The notes beneath the pieces were generated by a model. That model made no database searches. It saw only the letters and a program-made list of their open reading frames with translations, and had not been told where the DNA came from. Below are positions 46,547 to 57,122 of a stretch of DNA of 64,000 nucleotides, in pieces. This stretch comes from Symbiodinium natans. Taxonomy: Eukaryota; Sar; Dinophyceae; Suessiales; Symbiodiniaceae. The stretch lies in NCBI GenBank assembly GCA_905221605.1, contig CAJNDS010002129.1, positions 232,501 through 296,500 on the forward strand. Reading direction: 5' to 3'. Made by a program: the position numbers and the translations under genes. Within the stretch, counting starts at the first letter, position 1. Each line of letters opens with the position of its first letter.

Positions 46547-47199
46547 GATACTGGCACAACTGATCCCCGCACCTCCTCCGATTGACGCCACCGCCTGCGC
46601 GTCAGTCTCAGATAACCCAAGCTATCGGCGATCGGGATGTCTGGAACACCAGACCCCCCAAGTTGTGCCCGAAGTCTCTCTTCAGATGGATGAGGGCCGG
46701 GCTCCAGTTCGTAGGCGCTCTCTAGGGAGGACATCTTGCCGGCGGCCTTGGAATGCTCTGGCGGCCATCATGTGATCCCCACAATCCTGGGCCTGCTTCG
46801 AGGCTCGGACTGCAACAGGGCTCCCGCCAGGACTTCTGGTTTTGATCGCCTTGTACGCAGGGATGCAGGGGCAGCAGCTTGAAACTAAGAATCCCCCTAC
46901 GAAAGGATTCCAAAGAAAGAGGACCCCAAATCTAGAATAACCCGGGAATAGCAAGCAGCAGCACCACCAGCACTCCTGTCTCCACCCCTAAACTCCTAAA
47001 CTCCAACCTCCTGGTTAGTGGTTAGGGACATCTCAAGTATACATATATATATGTATATATATACACCAAGCACCAGCCAGGCAAACCTCCGCGTAACAGC
47101 CCCCTGGCCTGGACCTCGGTTTGCCCTGCAGGGGCCATTGTCGTCGTCTGCGTCGAGACAGGAGTAGCCTGGCAGCGACGGCACGGTTTGTCGGGGGTT

Positions 47200-47282
47200 T
47201 AGGGCTTAGGGTTTAGGATTTACGGTTTAGGGTTTAGGGTTTAGGGTGTAGGGTTTAGGGTTTAGGGTTTAGGGTTTAGGGT
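47200..47282. repeat. Last TTTAGGG block before the satellite island
   Basis: About eleven heptamers with TTTACGG and TGTAGGG variants. No telomere-like block occurs again until about 57,730. Confidence 0.85.
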
Positions 47283-47336
47283 CTTGGGCTTTCGGGGTAG
47301 ATGTGCATTGGCAAGTGTTGGGATGAGGAGCTTGGA

Positions 47337-47392
47337 TTATATATATATATATATATATGCTCACGCCCCCCCCCCCCCCCATGATCCACGTT
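47337..47392. repeat. Boundary module: (TA)n-GCTCAC-C(15)-ATGATC
   Basis: (TA)n at 47,337-47,358, GCTCAC at 47,359-47,364, a C run at 47,366-47,380, then ATGATC. The same module occurs at 54,270-54,328 in this orientation and at 53,988-54,021 and 57,123-57,160 inverted. Confidence 0.8.
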
Positions 47393-47532
47393 TCTGCTTC
47401 GAAACAGATGGATCTTGGGAGGAGAGGGGGCTATGAGCTAGCGACAAAAACACCGACAGGGCCGATAAAAACCTATATCATTTCAAGTCAGGCAGGTCAT
47501 TTACACCAACAAGGTAGAAAAATACCCGAAAA

Positions 47533-47905
47533 AATCATGCTTTTTTAGAAAACTCGAGCCGGCTCGAATTTTCCAAAAAAAACTGACACAGTAGGTCGCC
47601 CAAACACGAGCAGGCTCGAATTTTCCAAAAAAAACCTAAATTTCAGGATCTATGGCTCCAGCAGCCCGGTAGATCCTGAAAGTTAGGTTTTTTTTGGAAA
47701 ATTCGAGCCTGCTCGAGTTTCTGGGACCTAAAGCTTCAAGAATTTTAGGAAAATTCGAGCCGGCTCGAATTTTCCAAAAAAAACTGACACAGTAGATTGC
47801 CGAAACACGACCAGGCTCGAATTTTCCAAAAAAAACCTAAATTTCAGGATCTATGGCTCCAGCAGCCCGGTAGATCCTGAAAGTTAGGTTTTTTTTTGGA
47901 AATTT
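47533..47905. repeat. TCGAGC hairpin-rich satellite, first cluster
   Basis: About two units of a ~190-bp repeat made of nested inverted repeats: AATTCGAGCCGGCTCGAATT, TTTTTTTTGGAAAATTCGAGC and a hairpin CAGGATCTA...TAGATCCTG. The second cluster is at 51,415-52,555. Confidence 0.85.
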
Positions 47906-47944
47906 CCAGTGGGTGCGGGCTCCGGGACTGGATTCGAGGTCGAG

Positions 47945-48412
47945 TCCTCTGCGCCGAATTGCGCCGCTCTGCGCCGCTTTGCGCCGCATTGCGCTGAAAT
48001 ACGCCGGATGTGCTGCACCGCGCTGCATTGCGCCGAATTGCGCTGAATGCGCCGAATTGCGCCGAATTACGCCGGATGTGCTGCACCGCGCTGCATTGCG
48101 CCGAATTGCGCTGAATGCGCCGACTTGCGCCGAATTACGCCGGATGCGCTGCACTGCGCTGCATTGCGCCGAATTGCGCTGAATGCGCCGAATTGCGCCG
48201 AATTACGCCGGATGCGCTGCACTGCGCTGCATTGCGCCGAATTGCGCTGAATCACGCCGGATGCGCTGCACTGCGCTGCATTGCGCCGAATTGCGCTGCA
48301 TTGCGCTCACTGCGCTGCATTGCGCCGGATTGCGCTGCATTGCGCCGACTTGCGCTGCATTGCGCCGACTTGCGCTGAATGCGCCGATTTGCGCCGAATG
48401 CGCTGATTATAT
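47945..48412. repeat. 68-bp satellite of GCGCCGAATT-type decamers
   Basis: ACGCCGGATG recurs at 48,001, 48,069, 48,137 and 48,205, exactly 68 bp apart. Each 68-mer is made of GCGCCGAATT, GCGCTGAAT and GCGCTGCATT decamers, decaying to irregular decamers after 48,250. Long stop-free frames on both strands are a by-product of the repeat. Confidence 0.9.
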
Positions 48413-48419
48413 AAGGCTC

Positions 48420-49200
48420 AGATGATTACAATATATATATATTCACGGCAAGAGACTTTTCGGGTTAAACCGACATGGGGTCGTCAATTCGCAGCATGCT
48501 TAAATTGTTGGGTTTGGGGGATATCGGGCATGGGCGTTCGGTTTCTCAGCGGCGGGCTTATCGGGTCTGAGGACGCGTGGGTTTTCGGTAACTACATGGA
48601 GCATCAGGGACAAGGAAGACCACCTGTGAAGGGTGGGCATCGGCTAGTTTTTTCTTTTTCGGGGGGGGCGGGGGGGGGTCTCCACTCAGTTGGCATGGCT
48701 GACGCCACCTGGCTGTCGTCGCTGCAGTCTTCCACAGATCGGCATGAAGCACTTCGGTACAACGTGAACATTTTCGGTTTGGGAGGAGATTAGCTCAGAG
48801 GCAGAGCATCTGACGTCTGAGGGCAAAGAATTGCTTTGCTCCTTAGCGTTTGAGGTGTGGGGATTATAGGGTTTAGGGTTTATGTAGGTTTAGGGCTTGA
48901 CGACATGCGCAAAGTGTGTCCAAGGTTCGGGAGGTTTTCATCTGCGCCTAATTATTGGGGAGCAGTTGTTTTGCTTATGAGGGCGCTGACGGCCATTCTT
49001 CCTCCCAGAAACACCGGGCAGCAGCTGCCAACACTCTATTCGAACTTGAGTGCTTGTTTTTCATCCAGGGCGCCAATGGTAAGGATGACTCCCGGCAAGT
49101 GTCGCAAGGAAACAGTCGCATCCATTCTCAGATTGTTTTGCTGGCTGGGGCGCGACTGTGAGATCAGTACTCTTCGACAGCGGCATGTATGAAGTGTTGA
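48420..49200. other. Unique sequence between satellites, gene uncertain
   Basis: It contains a tRNA-like D-arm at about 48,788-48,815 (TTAGCTCAGAGGCAGAGC) and a stem GGCAAAG-AATTG-CTTTGC just after it. 49,035-49,160 is open on both strands (plus: FELECLFFIQGANGKDDSRQ; minus: MDATVSLRHLPGVILTIGAL) and may include an exon, but the strand cannot be chosen. Confidence 0.35.
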
Positions 49201-49227
49201 AACGCAACGAATGATGTACTGTCGAAG

Positions 49228-49985
49228 ACGCACCAACAAGCAGAACAACCGCAGATAGTAAGCGAAGACGCACCAATAAGCAAAACAAGCGCACATAGAG
49301 TGAAGACGCAGCAGAAGCAAAGCAAATGCACATAGTAAGCGAAGAGGCACCAATATAAGCAAAACAAGCGCATATAGAGCGCAGACGCACCGAGAAGTAA
49401 AACAACCTCACGTAGTAAGCGAAGACCCACGCAACAATAAGCAAATCAACCGCACGGAGTAAGCGAAGACGCACCAATAAGCAAAACAAGCGCACGTAGT
49501 AAGCGAAGACGCACCAATAAGCAAAACAAGCGCACATAGAGTGAAGACGCAGCAAGAAGCAAAGCAAATGCACATAGTAAGCGAAGAGGCACCAATATAA
49601 GCAAAACAAGCGCATGTAGAGCGCAGACGCACCGATAAGTAAAACAACCTCACGTAGTAAGCGAAGACCCATGCAACGATAAGCAAATCAACCGCACGGA
49701 GTAAGCAAAGACGCACCAATAAGCAAAACAAGCGCACGTAGTAATTAAGCGAAGACGCACCAATAAGCAAAACAACCGCACGTAGTAATCGCAGACGCAC
49801 CCATAAGCCAAACAACCGCAGATAGCAAGCGAAGACGCACCAAGAAGCAAAACAACCGCACGTAGTAATCGCAGACGCACCCATAAGCCAAACAACCGCA
49901 GATAGCAAGCGAAGACGCACCAAGAAGCAAAACAACCGCAGCTAGTAAGCGACGACGCACCAACAAGCAAAACAAGTGCATAATT
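49228..49985. repeat. 40-bp tandem satellite
   Basis: About 19 copies of a unit such as TAAGCAAAACAAGCGCACGT followed by AGTAAGCGAAGACGCACCAA, with higher-order blocks in which diverged units repeat (49,323-49,440 recurs at 49,565-49,690). The 203-codon hydrophobic minus-strand frame over it is a repeat translation. Confidence 0.9.
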
Positions 49986-50302
49986 CCCCCCTGTTCGGGG
50001 CTGGGAGAGGTGTGGTGCAGGGGGACCCCCCCGAGAAAATGGGTCCGAACCTACATTTCCGGGTTTCCGGAAATAGGCCCGGGCCTATTTTCTTTTAGGG
50101 CGGTGGCTTGGGTATGTGAACCTTCGAGAATTTGTAGGAGGCTGTGGCTTCTTGTTCATCCTTAGGCGTTGGCTGGGCAACACGCAGCGCGAAGAGCGTC
50201 AGCAGCGGCAGCGACCGTCAGCAAGGGACGTAGTTGAGGATCGGGTTTATCGGTCGGTGCACAGCAGGTTTCTTGGCGCGGGTTCAGCAGTGCGCCACGG
50301 GT

Positions 50303-50633
50303 TTAATCCGTTCCCCCTAATATTAATACCCCCCTAATATAAAGAACCCCCTGGCCCAAAATCCCGATCCCGTGCCTGTTCCTATTAAAACCTCTACAAA
50401 GAGAGGGGGGAGTTAGGGGGGGCGGGGGTTGGAAGCCGGAAGCAGAAACATGAACCTTTTCCAAACGTAGCTGTCTAGGCTTAGGCTGGGCTGCTGAGCC
50501 AGCGTGCTACAATAAGGACGGGCTGGATTTTCGGACAAACGATAAGAACCTCCCCTAATACAAAAAACCCTTTGGGGGTTTTTATACAAGGGAGGGGGGG
50601 GGGGGCCTTTAATATTAGGGGCAACGGATTATC
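50303..50633. mobile_element. ~330-bp inverted-repeat element inserted in a satellite
   Basis: The ends are TAATCCGTTCCCCCTAATAT and its complement ATATTAGGGGCAACGGATTA. Both flanks are the GGGTTT/GCGCCACGGGTTT repeat of the array at 50,640-51,395, so the element interrupts that array. The terminal TA on both sides is compatible with a TA target-site duplication, the habit of Tc1/mariner-type MITEs. There is no coding capacity. Confidence 0.65.
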
Positions 50634-50639
50634 GGGTTA

Positions 50640-51395
50640 AGCGAATCTATTTAGCGCGTTTGTCGGTGCGCCACGGGTCTGTCGGGCTTAGCGGGTATAT
50701 CGGTGCGCCACGGGTTTATCGGGTTTAGCGGGTTTATCGGTGCGCCAAGGGTTTGTCGGGTTTAGCGGGTTTATCGGTGCGCCACGGGTTTGTCGGGTTT
50801 AGCGAGTTTATCGGTGCGCCACGGGTTTATCGGGTTTATCAGGTTAGTTTATCGGTGCGCCAGAGGTTTAGCGGGTTTAGCGGGTTTATCGGCGCGCCAC
50901 GTGTTTAGCGGGTATAGCGGTGCGCCACGGGTTTAGCGGGTATAGCGGGTTTATCGGTGCGCCACGGGTTTAGCGGGTTTAGCGGGTTTAGCGGCGCGCC
51001 ACGGGTTTAGCGGGTTTAGCGGGTTTATCGGTGCGCCACGGGTTTAGCGGGTTTAGCGGGTTTAGCGGTGCGCCACAGGTTTAGCGGGTTTAGCGGGTTT
51101 ATCGGTGCGCCACGGGTTTAGCGGGTTTAGCGGGTTTGGCGGCGCGCCACGGGTTTAGCGGTGCGCCACGGGTTTAGCGGGTTTAGCGGGTTTAGCGGTG
51201 CGCCACGGGCTTAGCGGGTTTATCGGGCTTATCGGTGCGCCACGGGTTTAGCGGGTTTAGCGGGTTTAGCGGGTTTAGCGGTGCGCCACGGGTTTAGCGG
51301 GTTTAGCGGGTTTATCGGTGCGCCACGGGATTAGCGGGTTTAGCGGGTTTAGCGGGTTTAGCGGGTTTAGCGGGTTTAGCGGGTTTATCGGTGCG
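50640..51395. repeat. GGGTTTAGC / GGTGCGCCAC satellite
   Basis: Runs of the nonamer GGGTTTAGC or GGGTTTATC are punctuated about every 36 bp by GGTGCGCCAC. The nonamer is the telomere heptamer with two extra bases. Confidence 0.9.
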
Positions 51396-51414
51396 CAGTC
51401 CCCGTTTCCGCGCG

Positions 51415-52555
51415 AAATGGAAATTTCGAGCCTGCTCGAGTTTCTGGGACCTAAAGCTTCAAGAATTTTCGGAAAATTCGAGCCGGCTCGAATTTTCAAA
51501 AAAAACTGACACAGTAGATTGCCGAAACACGACCAGGCTCGAATTTTCCAAAAAAAAAACCTAAATTTCAGGATCTATGGCTCCAGCAGCCCGGTAGATC
51601 CTGAAAGTTCGGTTTTTTTTGGAAAATTCGAGCCTGCTCGAGTTTTCGAGACCTGGAGCTTCAAGAATTTTCGGAAAATTCGAGCCGGCTCGAATTTTCC
51701 AAAAATAACTGACACAGTAGATTGCCGAAACACGACCAGGCTCGAATTTTCCAAAAAAAAACCTAAATTTCAGGATCTATGGCTCCAGCAGCCCGGTAGA
51801 TCCTGAAAGTTAGGTTTTTTTTGGAAATTTCGAGCCTGCTCGAGTTTCTGGGACCTAAAGCTTCAAGAATTTTAGGAAGGCTCGAACTTTCCAAAAAAAC
51901 TGACACAGTAGATTGCCGAAACACGACCAGGCTCGAATTCTCCAAAAAAAACCTAAATTTCAGGATCTATGGCTCCAGCAGCCCGGTAGATCCTGAAAGT
52001 TAGGTTTTTTTTGGAAAATTCGAGCCTGCTCGAGTTTTCGAGACCTGGAGCTTCAAGAATTTTCTGAAAATTCGAGCCGGCTCGAGTTTTCTAAAAAAAT
52101 GCTGAAACCATAGCTGTGTGACCCCAAGGCCTCATAGATGACATAATTTCGGTTTTTTTTGGAAAATTCGAGCCTGCTCGGGTTTTCGAGACCTGGAGCT
52201 TCAAGAATTTTCGGAAAATTCGAGCCGGCTCGAGTTTTCTAAAAAAATGCTGAAACCATAGCTGTGTGACCCCAAGGCCTCATAGATGACATAATTTCGG
52301 TGTTTTTTTTGGAAAATTCGAGCCTGCTCGAGTTTTCGAGACCTGGAGCTTCAAGAATTTTCGGAAAATTCGAGCCGGCTCGAATTTTCTAAAAAATATG
52401 CTGAAACCATGGCTGTGTGACCCCAAGGTCTCATAGATGACAGAATGTAGGTTTTTTTTGGAAAATTCGAGCCTGCTCGAGTTGTGGTGACCTGGTGCCT
52501 GGAGATTTTTCGGAAAATTCGAGCCGGCTCGAGTTTTCCCGAAATCTCTTGATAT
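51415..52555. repeat. TCGAGC hairpin-rich satellite, second cluster
   Basis: About seven units. The first three carry the CTGACACAGTAGATTGCCGA and CAGGATCTATGGCTCCAGCA segment also seen at 47.5-47.9 kb. The later ones have GCTGAAACCATAGCTGTGTG and CCCCAAGGCCTCATAGATGA in its place. All keep the AATTCGAGCC palindromes. Confidence 0.9.
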
Positions 52556-52564
52556 TCTGACTGC

Positions 52565-52790
52565 GGTAATTGATACAATTAGTAGCATTAGTTACCAATT
52601 CTATTTCAATTGGTAAGTTTCCCATATTTTTTGACGGCAAATATCTAACTTGTGAGAAGAGGCCACGCAATGGTTTAAATCCAACAATCGTTTTGGTCTT
52701 AAACCCTTGACAATTAACATAAGAACTACCTTTGTGTCAAAGAAAACTTAAACTATCAATGAGGATATCTGCGGGACTAAAAGTTTCCAT
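52565..52790 (-). pseudogene. Decayed coding fragment, possibly capsid-like
   Basis: AT-rich. A frame opens at ATG 52,790-52,788 (METFSPADILIDSLSFL) and stops. After a frame change, about 52,735-52,565 reads GFKTKTIVGFKPLRGLFSQ and then YLPSKNMGNLPIEIELVTNA. The pattern of an IEIELV strand after a short Pro-rich loop reminds me of major capsid proteins of Polinton-like and related DNA viruses of protists, but this is memory-based and weak. The fragment is cut off by the TCGAGC satellite at about 52,555. Confidence 0.3.
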
Positions 52791-52880
52791 GATATATAAA
52801 TAGCATAGATAATTTGATTACATATACATTTAATTTGTATTCAATCAAGTAGTTCAAAACTATATGAAGTGTCTTACTAT

Positions 52881-53015
52881 TATTCTTCTTCCTACCTTTC
52901 ACCTGCTTAACTGCTTCATCTACTTAATTATTCTCAACTAACTTTCTTATCTCTTCGTAAGCATGTTGTTTAAGTTGCTTCTCTATCTTCGATGTCTCTA
53001 TTTGTTCGTATGTTG
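52881..53015 (-). pseudogene. Decayed helical coding fragment
   Basis: The minus strand reads HKKATTYEQIETSKIEKQLK, then QHAYEEIRKLVENN, a stop, then VDEAVKQVKGRKKNN. It is Lys/Glu-rich and helical, in AT-rich codons, between the lipase-like and capsid-like fragments and in the same direction. No family is recognised. Confidence 0.35.
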
Positions 53016-53044
53016 TTGCTTTCTTATGAAATGATTATGGCATC

Positions 53045-53685
53045 AAACTGTTGTTAAAAACTCTTCTTCGGTTATAGGTAGATGTCCTGCTTTGTTTTGA
53101 ATATTGCCTATATCTTCATAAGGATGTTTTTGTAGAGGGTCTAATGTTGATTTCTTTGATGTTATACTTCCTTTTTCAAACATACTAACGGGGTCTTCTA
53201 CTTTCCGCATTCATATGTTTTGTCCCAGTGTCTTCTGGTCGTTGTCCTGATACATAAGGAGAACCATAGCTACGACTTCTGAATACATTCCCACAATCAT
53301 TGTTTATTTGTTGTCCCGATGCTGAACCTAAACTGTGACTTACAATACCAGAAATTCCAGTTTCTTCTTTTCTTTAACCGTCTATTTCAATAAAACCATC
53401 TTGAATGAACTTATCTACGTCTTTATAACACTGAGTCAGTTGCGTCTTATATAAAGGATTCAATCACCATAAACATCTCTACAGCTTTTAGTCCCAGCAA
53501 TGTATAAAATAGAACCATTTTTGATATATCCCGTCAGGATTCTCATACGCTAATTTAAGTCCTTGCGTGTCCGTTAAGAATGTCTCTGTCTTTGCGAATT
53601 CGTCTCTAACTTCATTATGTAGTCTGCTTCTTGTGTTAGGTGCTTTATTTGAAACCCCTTCATCTCTTCTTTCATGTTCATGCAT
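53045..53685 (-). pseudogene. Class-3-lipase-like pseudogene
   Basis: At least three frame changes break one recognisable protein. In order: PNTRSRLHNEVRDEFAKTET and LKLAYENPDGIYQK (about 53,640-53,520), LYIAGTKSCRDVYGD, QCYKDVDKFIQDGFIEIDG, SGIVSHSLGSASGQQIN (about 53,350), FRSRSYGSPYVSGQ, then EDPVSMFEKGSITSKKSTLD and LQKHPYEDIGN, ending at a stop near 53,045. The HSLG nucleophile elbow, the YGSP strand, the DPVSMF (catalytic Asp region) and the HPY (catalytic His) are the order of a lipase_3 alpha/beta hydrolase. The first Gly of GxSxG is Ser. Codons are AT-rich, unlike every gene outside the island, and no introns are needed, so transfer from a virus or bacterium is likely (inference). 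Confidence 0.6.
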
Positions 53686-53883
53686 TATACAATGGTTTAT
53701 AAGGTAATATTTATCTAATCAAAGAATATTGTTGAAGTTCAAGAAGGTGTATATTGGAAGCTACTATAGAGTGAATAACAGAGATTAGCAAACCACACAA
53801 AACCAAATCCAGAAACGGATTCTGTTTGTAGATTTCTGTTGTTTGAAAGTGTAGATAATCAATAGCAAGTTGTAGCTTCAGAC

Positions 53884-54006
53884 ATGGCAAGACACGAAAG
53901 TATCGTAAATACCGGTGTTTTTTCACTTCAACCATATGTGCGAATAAGCACAGGTGCAGAAGGACAAGCAAGAAAAGGATACACATGGATCATGGGGGGG
54001 GTGTGA
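53884..54006 (+). CDS. Short plus-strand frame cut by the boundary module
   Basis: ATG at 53,884 followed by [19 protein letters not shown] and [15 protein letters not shown], then into the G run of the (TA)n module and a stop. It diverges from the lipase-like pseudogene. It could be the 5' end of a gene truncated by the repeat, or chance. Nothing is recognised. Confidence 0.25.
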   Translation: MARHESIVNTGVFSLQPYVRISTGAEGQARKGYTWIMGGV

Positions 54007-54328
54007 CCATATATATATATACACACACATACACATACACACACACATGTACATATACGTATACATATACATCTACATATACATATACATCTACATCTAC
54101 ATATATACATAGATACATATATACATATACATATATACATATGTACATATATACATATGTACATATATACATATATACATATATACATATATACATATAT
54201 ACATATATACATATATACATATATACATATATACATATATACATATATACATATATACATATATACATATATATATATATACACACATATGTATATATAT
54301 ATATGCTCACCCCCCCCCCCCATGATCT
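53988..54328. repeat. TATATACA satellite inside inverted boundary modules
   Basis: GATCATGGGGGGGGTGTGACC at the left, about 270 bp of ATATACAT repeats, and ATATGCTCAC-C(11)-ATGATC at the right. The ends are inverted copies of one module. All long Tyr/Ile-rich frames here are translations of the satellite. Confidence 0.85.
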
Positions 54329-54329
54329 A

Positions 54330-56200
54330 GGTCGAAAGGCCTTTCGGGCCCATCGAAGCGAAATTTAAACCTAAGTCGGAATGAAAATTAAAAGGCCACT
54401 GGCCTCATTCGTAGTAAAATTTTTTTAGAAATCTAAATTTGCCAATTAAAAGCCGCACCCTATGAAATCCTCTTCTGGGGCCTGCCTGTCCGTAACAAAA
54501 TCTCACAAGAGCTTTATATGCAGAGGTTACAGCCTCAGAAATCCTCATCTGGGCTTCCTTCCTATTTTATTGAGAAAATGCTTCTACATAAGAAGCCCAC
54601 ACCCTACGAAAAGAATTCTATACTTAAAGGCCACACCCTATGAAATCCTCTTCTGGGCCCTCTTAATGAAATTTCAGTAGACTTGTGTCTGATAAAGCCA
54701 CAGCTTCGTTCGTAATAAACCCAAGTAAAAAAACATATTAAGAGGCCCAGCCCCAAGACATCCTCTTCTAAGCCTCATTGATTAATACCTATTTAGAACA
54801 TTTTTGTTTTTCCCACACACTGTGAAATCTTTCGCTGGCCCCATTCGTAATGAAACGCAATTTGATTTCATATTGTAAGCCCACACCCTAAGAAATCCTC
54901 TTCTGGGCTTCGTTCGTAATTGAACCCAAGTAAAGCAAGTGTATATTCAGAGGCCAACCCCAGGACATCCTCCTCGCAATGAAACCGAGTTAGAATTCTA
55001 TATTGCAGACCATACCCTATGAAATCCCTTTCTGGCCCCTATTTGTAATGAAGATTAATTAGAATTCTGTATTACAAAGCCACACGCCAAGAAATCCTCA
55101 TTAGACCTTCGTTTGTAATTAGACTTATTTTCGATTTGCCAAGATGCTTGTATTAAAAAAGAAGCCACACCATTCTGGGGCCTGTTCGTAACAGAATCTC
55201 GTAAGAAGTTTATAATTCTAGGTAAGAAGCCCACACACTAAGAAGTTCTGACCTAGGCTAGGTTCGTATGTAACTCTTGGACAGAAATTTATATCATGAG
55301 CCCCCATTCGTATTTGAATGTACTTACAATTCCATATTTAACCGCTAGACCCTATGAAATCCTCTTCTGGTGCCTATTAGTGAAATGTCAATAGACTTGT
55401 ATATGATAAAGCCATAGCTTCGTTAGTAAATTAAACCCAAGTCAAACAAACAAATTAAGAGGCCCCGCCACAAGACATCCTCTTCTAAGCTTCATTGGTT
55501 AATACCTATTTGGAATTCTATTTTGCAGACCACACCCTATGAAATTCTCCCCTGGCCTCGCTTCATACTACAATGTTATTTGAGGTTTGTATTAAAACGC
55601 CACACCCTAAGAAATCCTCATCTGGACTCGTTTGGAATTCCACTTAAATTGAATTTTAAGTTTAGAGGCCACACCCCTTTGGACAGAATTTAAAAGGCCA
55701 CACCCTAAGACCTGTGTATGGTAAAGCCACAGCTTCGTTCGTAAAACCAAACCAAGTAAAACAATTAAGAGGCCACGCCCTTCTAAGCCTCATTCGTTAC
55801 TACCTCTTTGGAATTTTATTTTACCGACCACACCCTGTGAAAGTCTCCTCTGGCCCCGCTTCGTAATGAAATGTAATTTGAGGTTTGCACTAAAACACCA
55901 CACCCTAAGAAATCCTCAACTGGACTTCCTTTGTGATTCCACTTAAATAAACGTTTAAATTAAGAGGCCACACCCCAAGACATCCTCTTCGAAGCCCCAC
56001 TCTTTTTTAAGTCCAATTAGACTTTTGAATTGCAGGTCCACATCCTCAAAAGAACCACACCCTAAGAAACCCTCTCTATTTCTTTTTTTTATTACTTTTC
56101 ATATTAAGACGCCACATCCCAAGACATCCTCTTCTAAGCCTCATTCGTAATTAAATCTAATGGAACTTTACATGTTAACGCCACGCCCTGCATACCGAAT
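54330..56200. repeat. Degenerate CCACACCCTAAGAAATCCTC array
   Basis: About 25 diverged units of 60-100 bp, each with CCACACCCTA(A/T)GAAATCCTC, CTGGGCCTC, TTCGTAATGAAA and an AATT-rich spacer. The sequence is AT-rich with no open frame. The block is bounded by CATGATCTAGGT at 54,321 and its complement ACCTAGATCATG at 57,119. Confidence 0.85.
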
Positions 56201-56319
56201 AGGCTGAATTGAAAAAAAACGAATGGTGGGTGTGTTTGTGTGCTTTTCTCTGTGTGTGTGCAAGGCAGTCACATTAGCAGAAACAACGTATAACAATACA
56301 CATTCTTTATACAAGAAAA

Positions 56320-56852
56320 GCATTTTTTGCAAAATTTGTTAAAAAAAACCCAAAAATCCAAAAATCCAAAAATTCAAAACCATGGAGCCGGGAGGCCGCC
56401 TTTTTTGGATTTTTTGGTTTTCTCGAGGTTTTTTTGGTTTTTTTTGGAAAAATCCAAAAAAACCATGTGTTTTTTTGGATTTTACTTGCTCCTGGCCTCA
56501 AAAACCTAAAAAACACATGGTTTTTTTTGGATTTTGAGTGAAAATCCAAAAAAACCCATGTGTTTTTTTAGTTTCTGAGACCAGGAGCACCTGAAATCCA
56601 AAAAAACACGAGGGTTTTTTTGGATTTTCACTCAAAATCCAAAAAAAACCATGTGTTTTTTAGGTTTTTGAGGCCAGGAGCAAGTAAAATCCAAAAAAAC
56701 ACATGGTTTTTTTTGGATTTTTCCAAAAAAAACCAAAAAAACCTCGAGAAAACCAAAAAATCCAAAAAAGGCGGCCTCCCGGCTCCATGGTTTTGAATTT
56801 TTGGATTTTTGGATTTTTGGATTTGTGTCAAATTTTGCAAATTCTGCAAAAA
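56320..56852. repeat. ~530-bp near-perfect palindrome
   Basis: Arms of about 255 bp (56,320-56,575 and 56,597-56,852) around a short loop containing TTTCTGAGACCAGGAGCACC. Landmarks are CCATGGAGCCGGGAGGCCGC in the left arm and GCGGCCTCCCGGCTCCATGG in the right. Within the arms AAAATCCAAAAAAACC recurs, so secondary hairpins are also possible. Confidence 0.85.
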
Positions 56853-57122
56853 AGAAGTGTGTTTTGCATACAATTCTGTGTTTATAAGCCTGTCCTATGC
56901 AAATAATTCATAGACATGTTTACCAAATTGCATTTTCATGTGTTTTTTGGGTGTTTTTTTATGTGGTGATGTGGAAGTAGTGCTAAACACACGCGTTTTT
57001 CACTATTTAGATGTTTTCTCGCACAGGACTAGACGTGCAAAAACAGGACATCGCCTAGCATAGCCAGCATGTCATTTTAATCGGTATTTACGAGGGTTTT
57101 TATAGGGACAAAGCAAAACCTA

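Noticed and set aside
48780-48850. A functional tRNA gene
   Set aside because: Only the D-arm fits; the anticodon arm, T-arm and acceptor pairing are missing.
49061-49981. Hydrophobic minus-strand frames of up to 203 codons, suggesting a membrane protein
   Set aside because: They are translations of the 40-bp satellite; the residue pattern repeats with the DNA unit and other frames are equally open.
49228-49985. CRISPR-like array (regular 40-bp spacing)
   Set aside because: There are no unique spacers between repeats, the units are directly tandem, and the context is eukaryotic.
53928-54368. Tyr/Ile/Cys-rich frames of 106-131 codons on both strands
   Set aside because: They are translations of the ATATACAT satellite.
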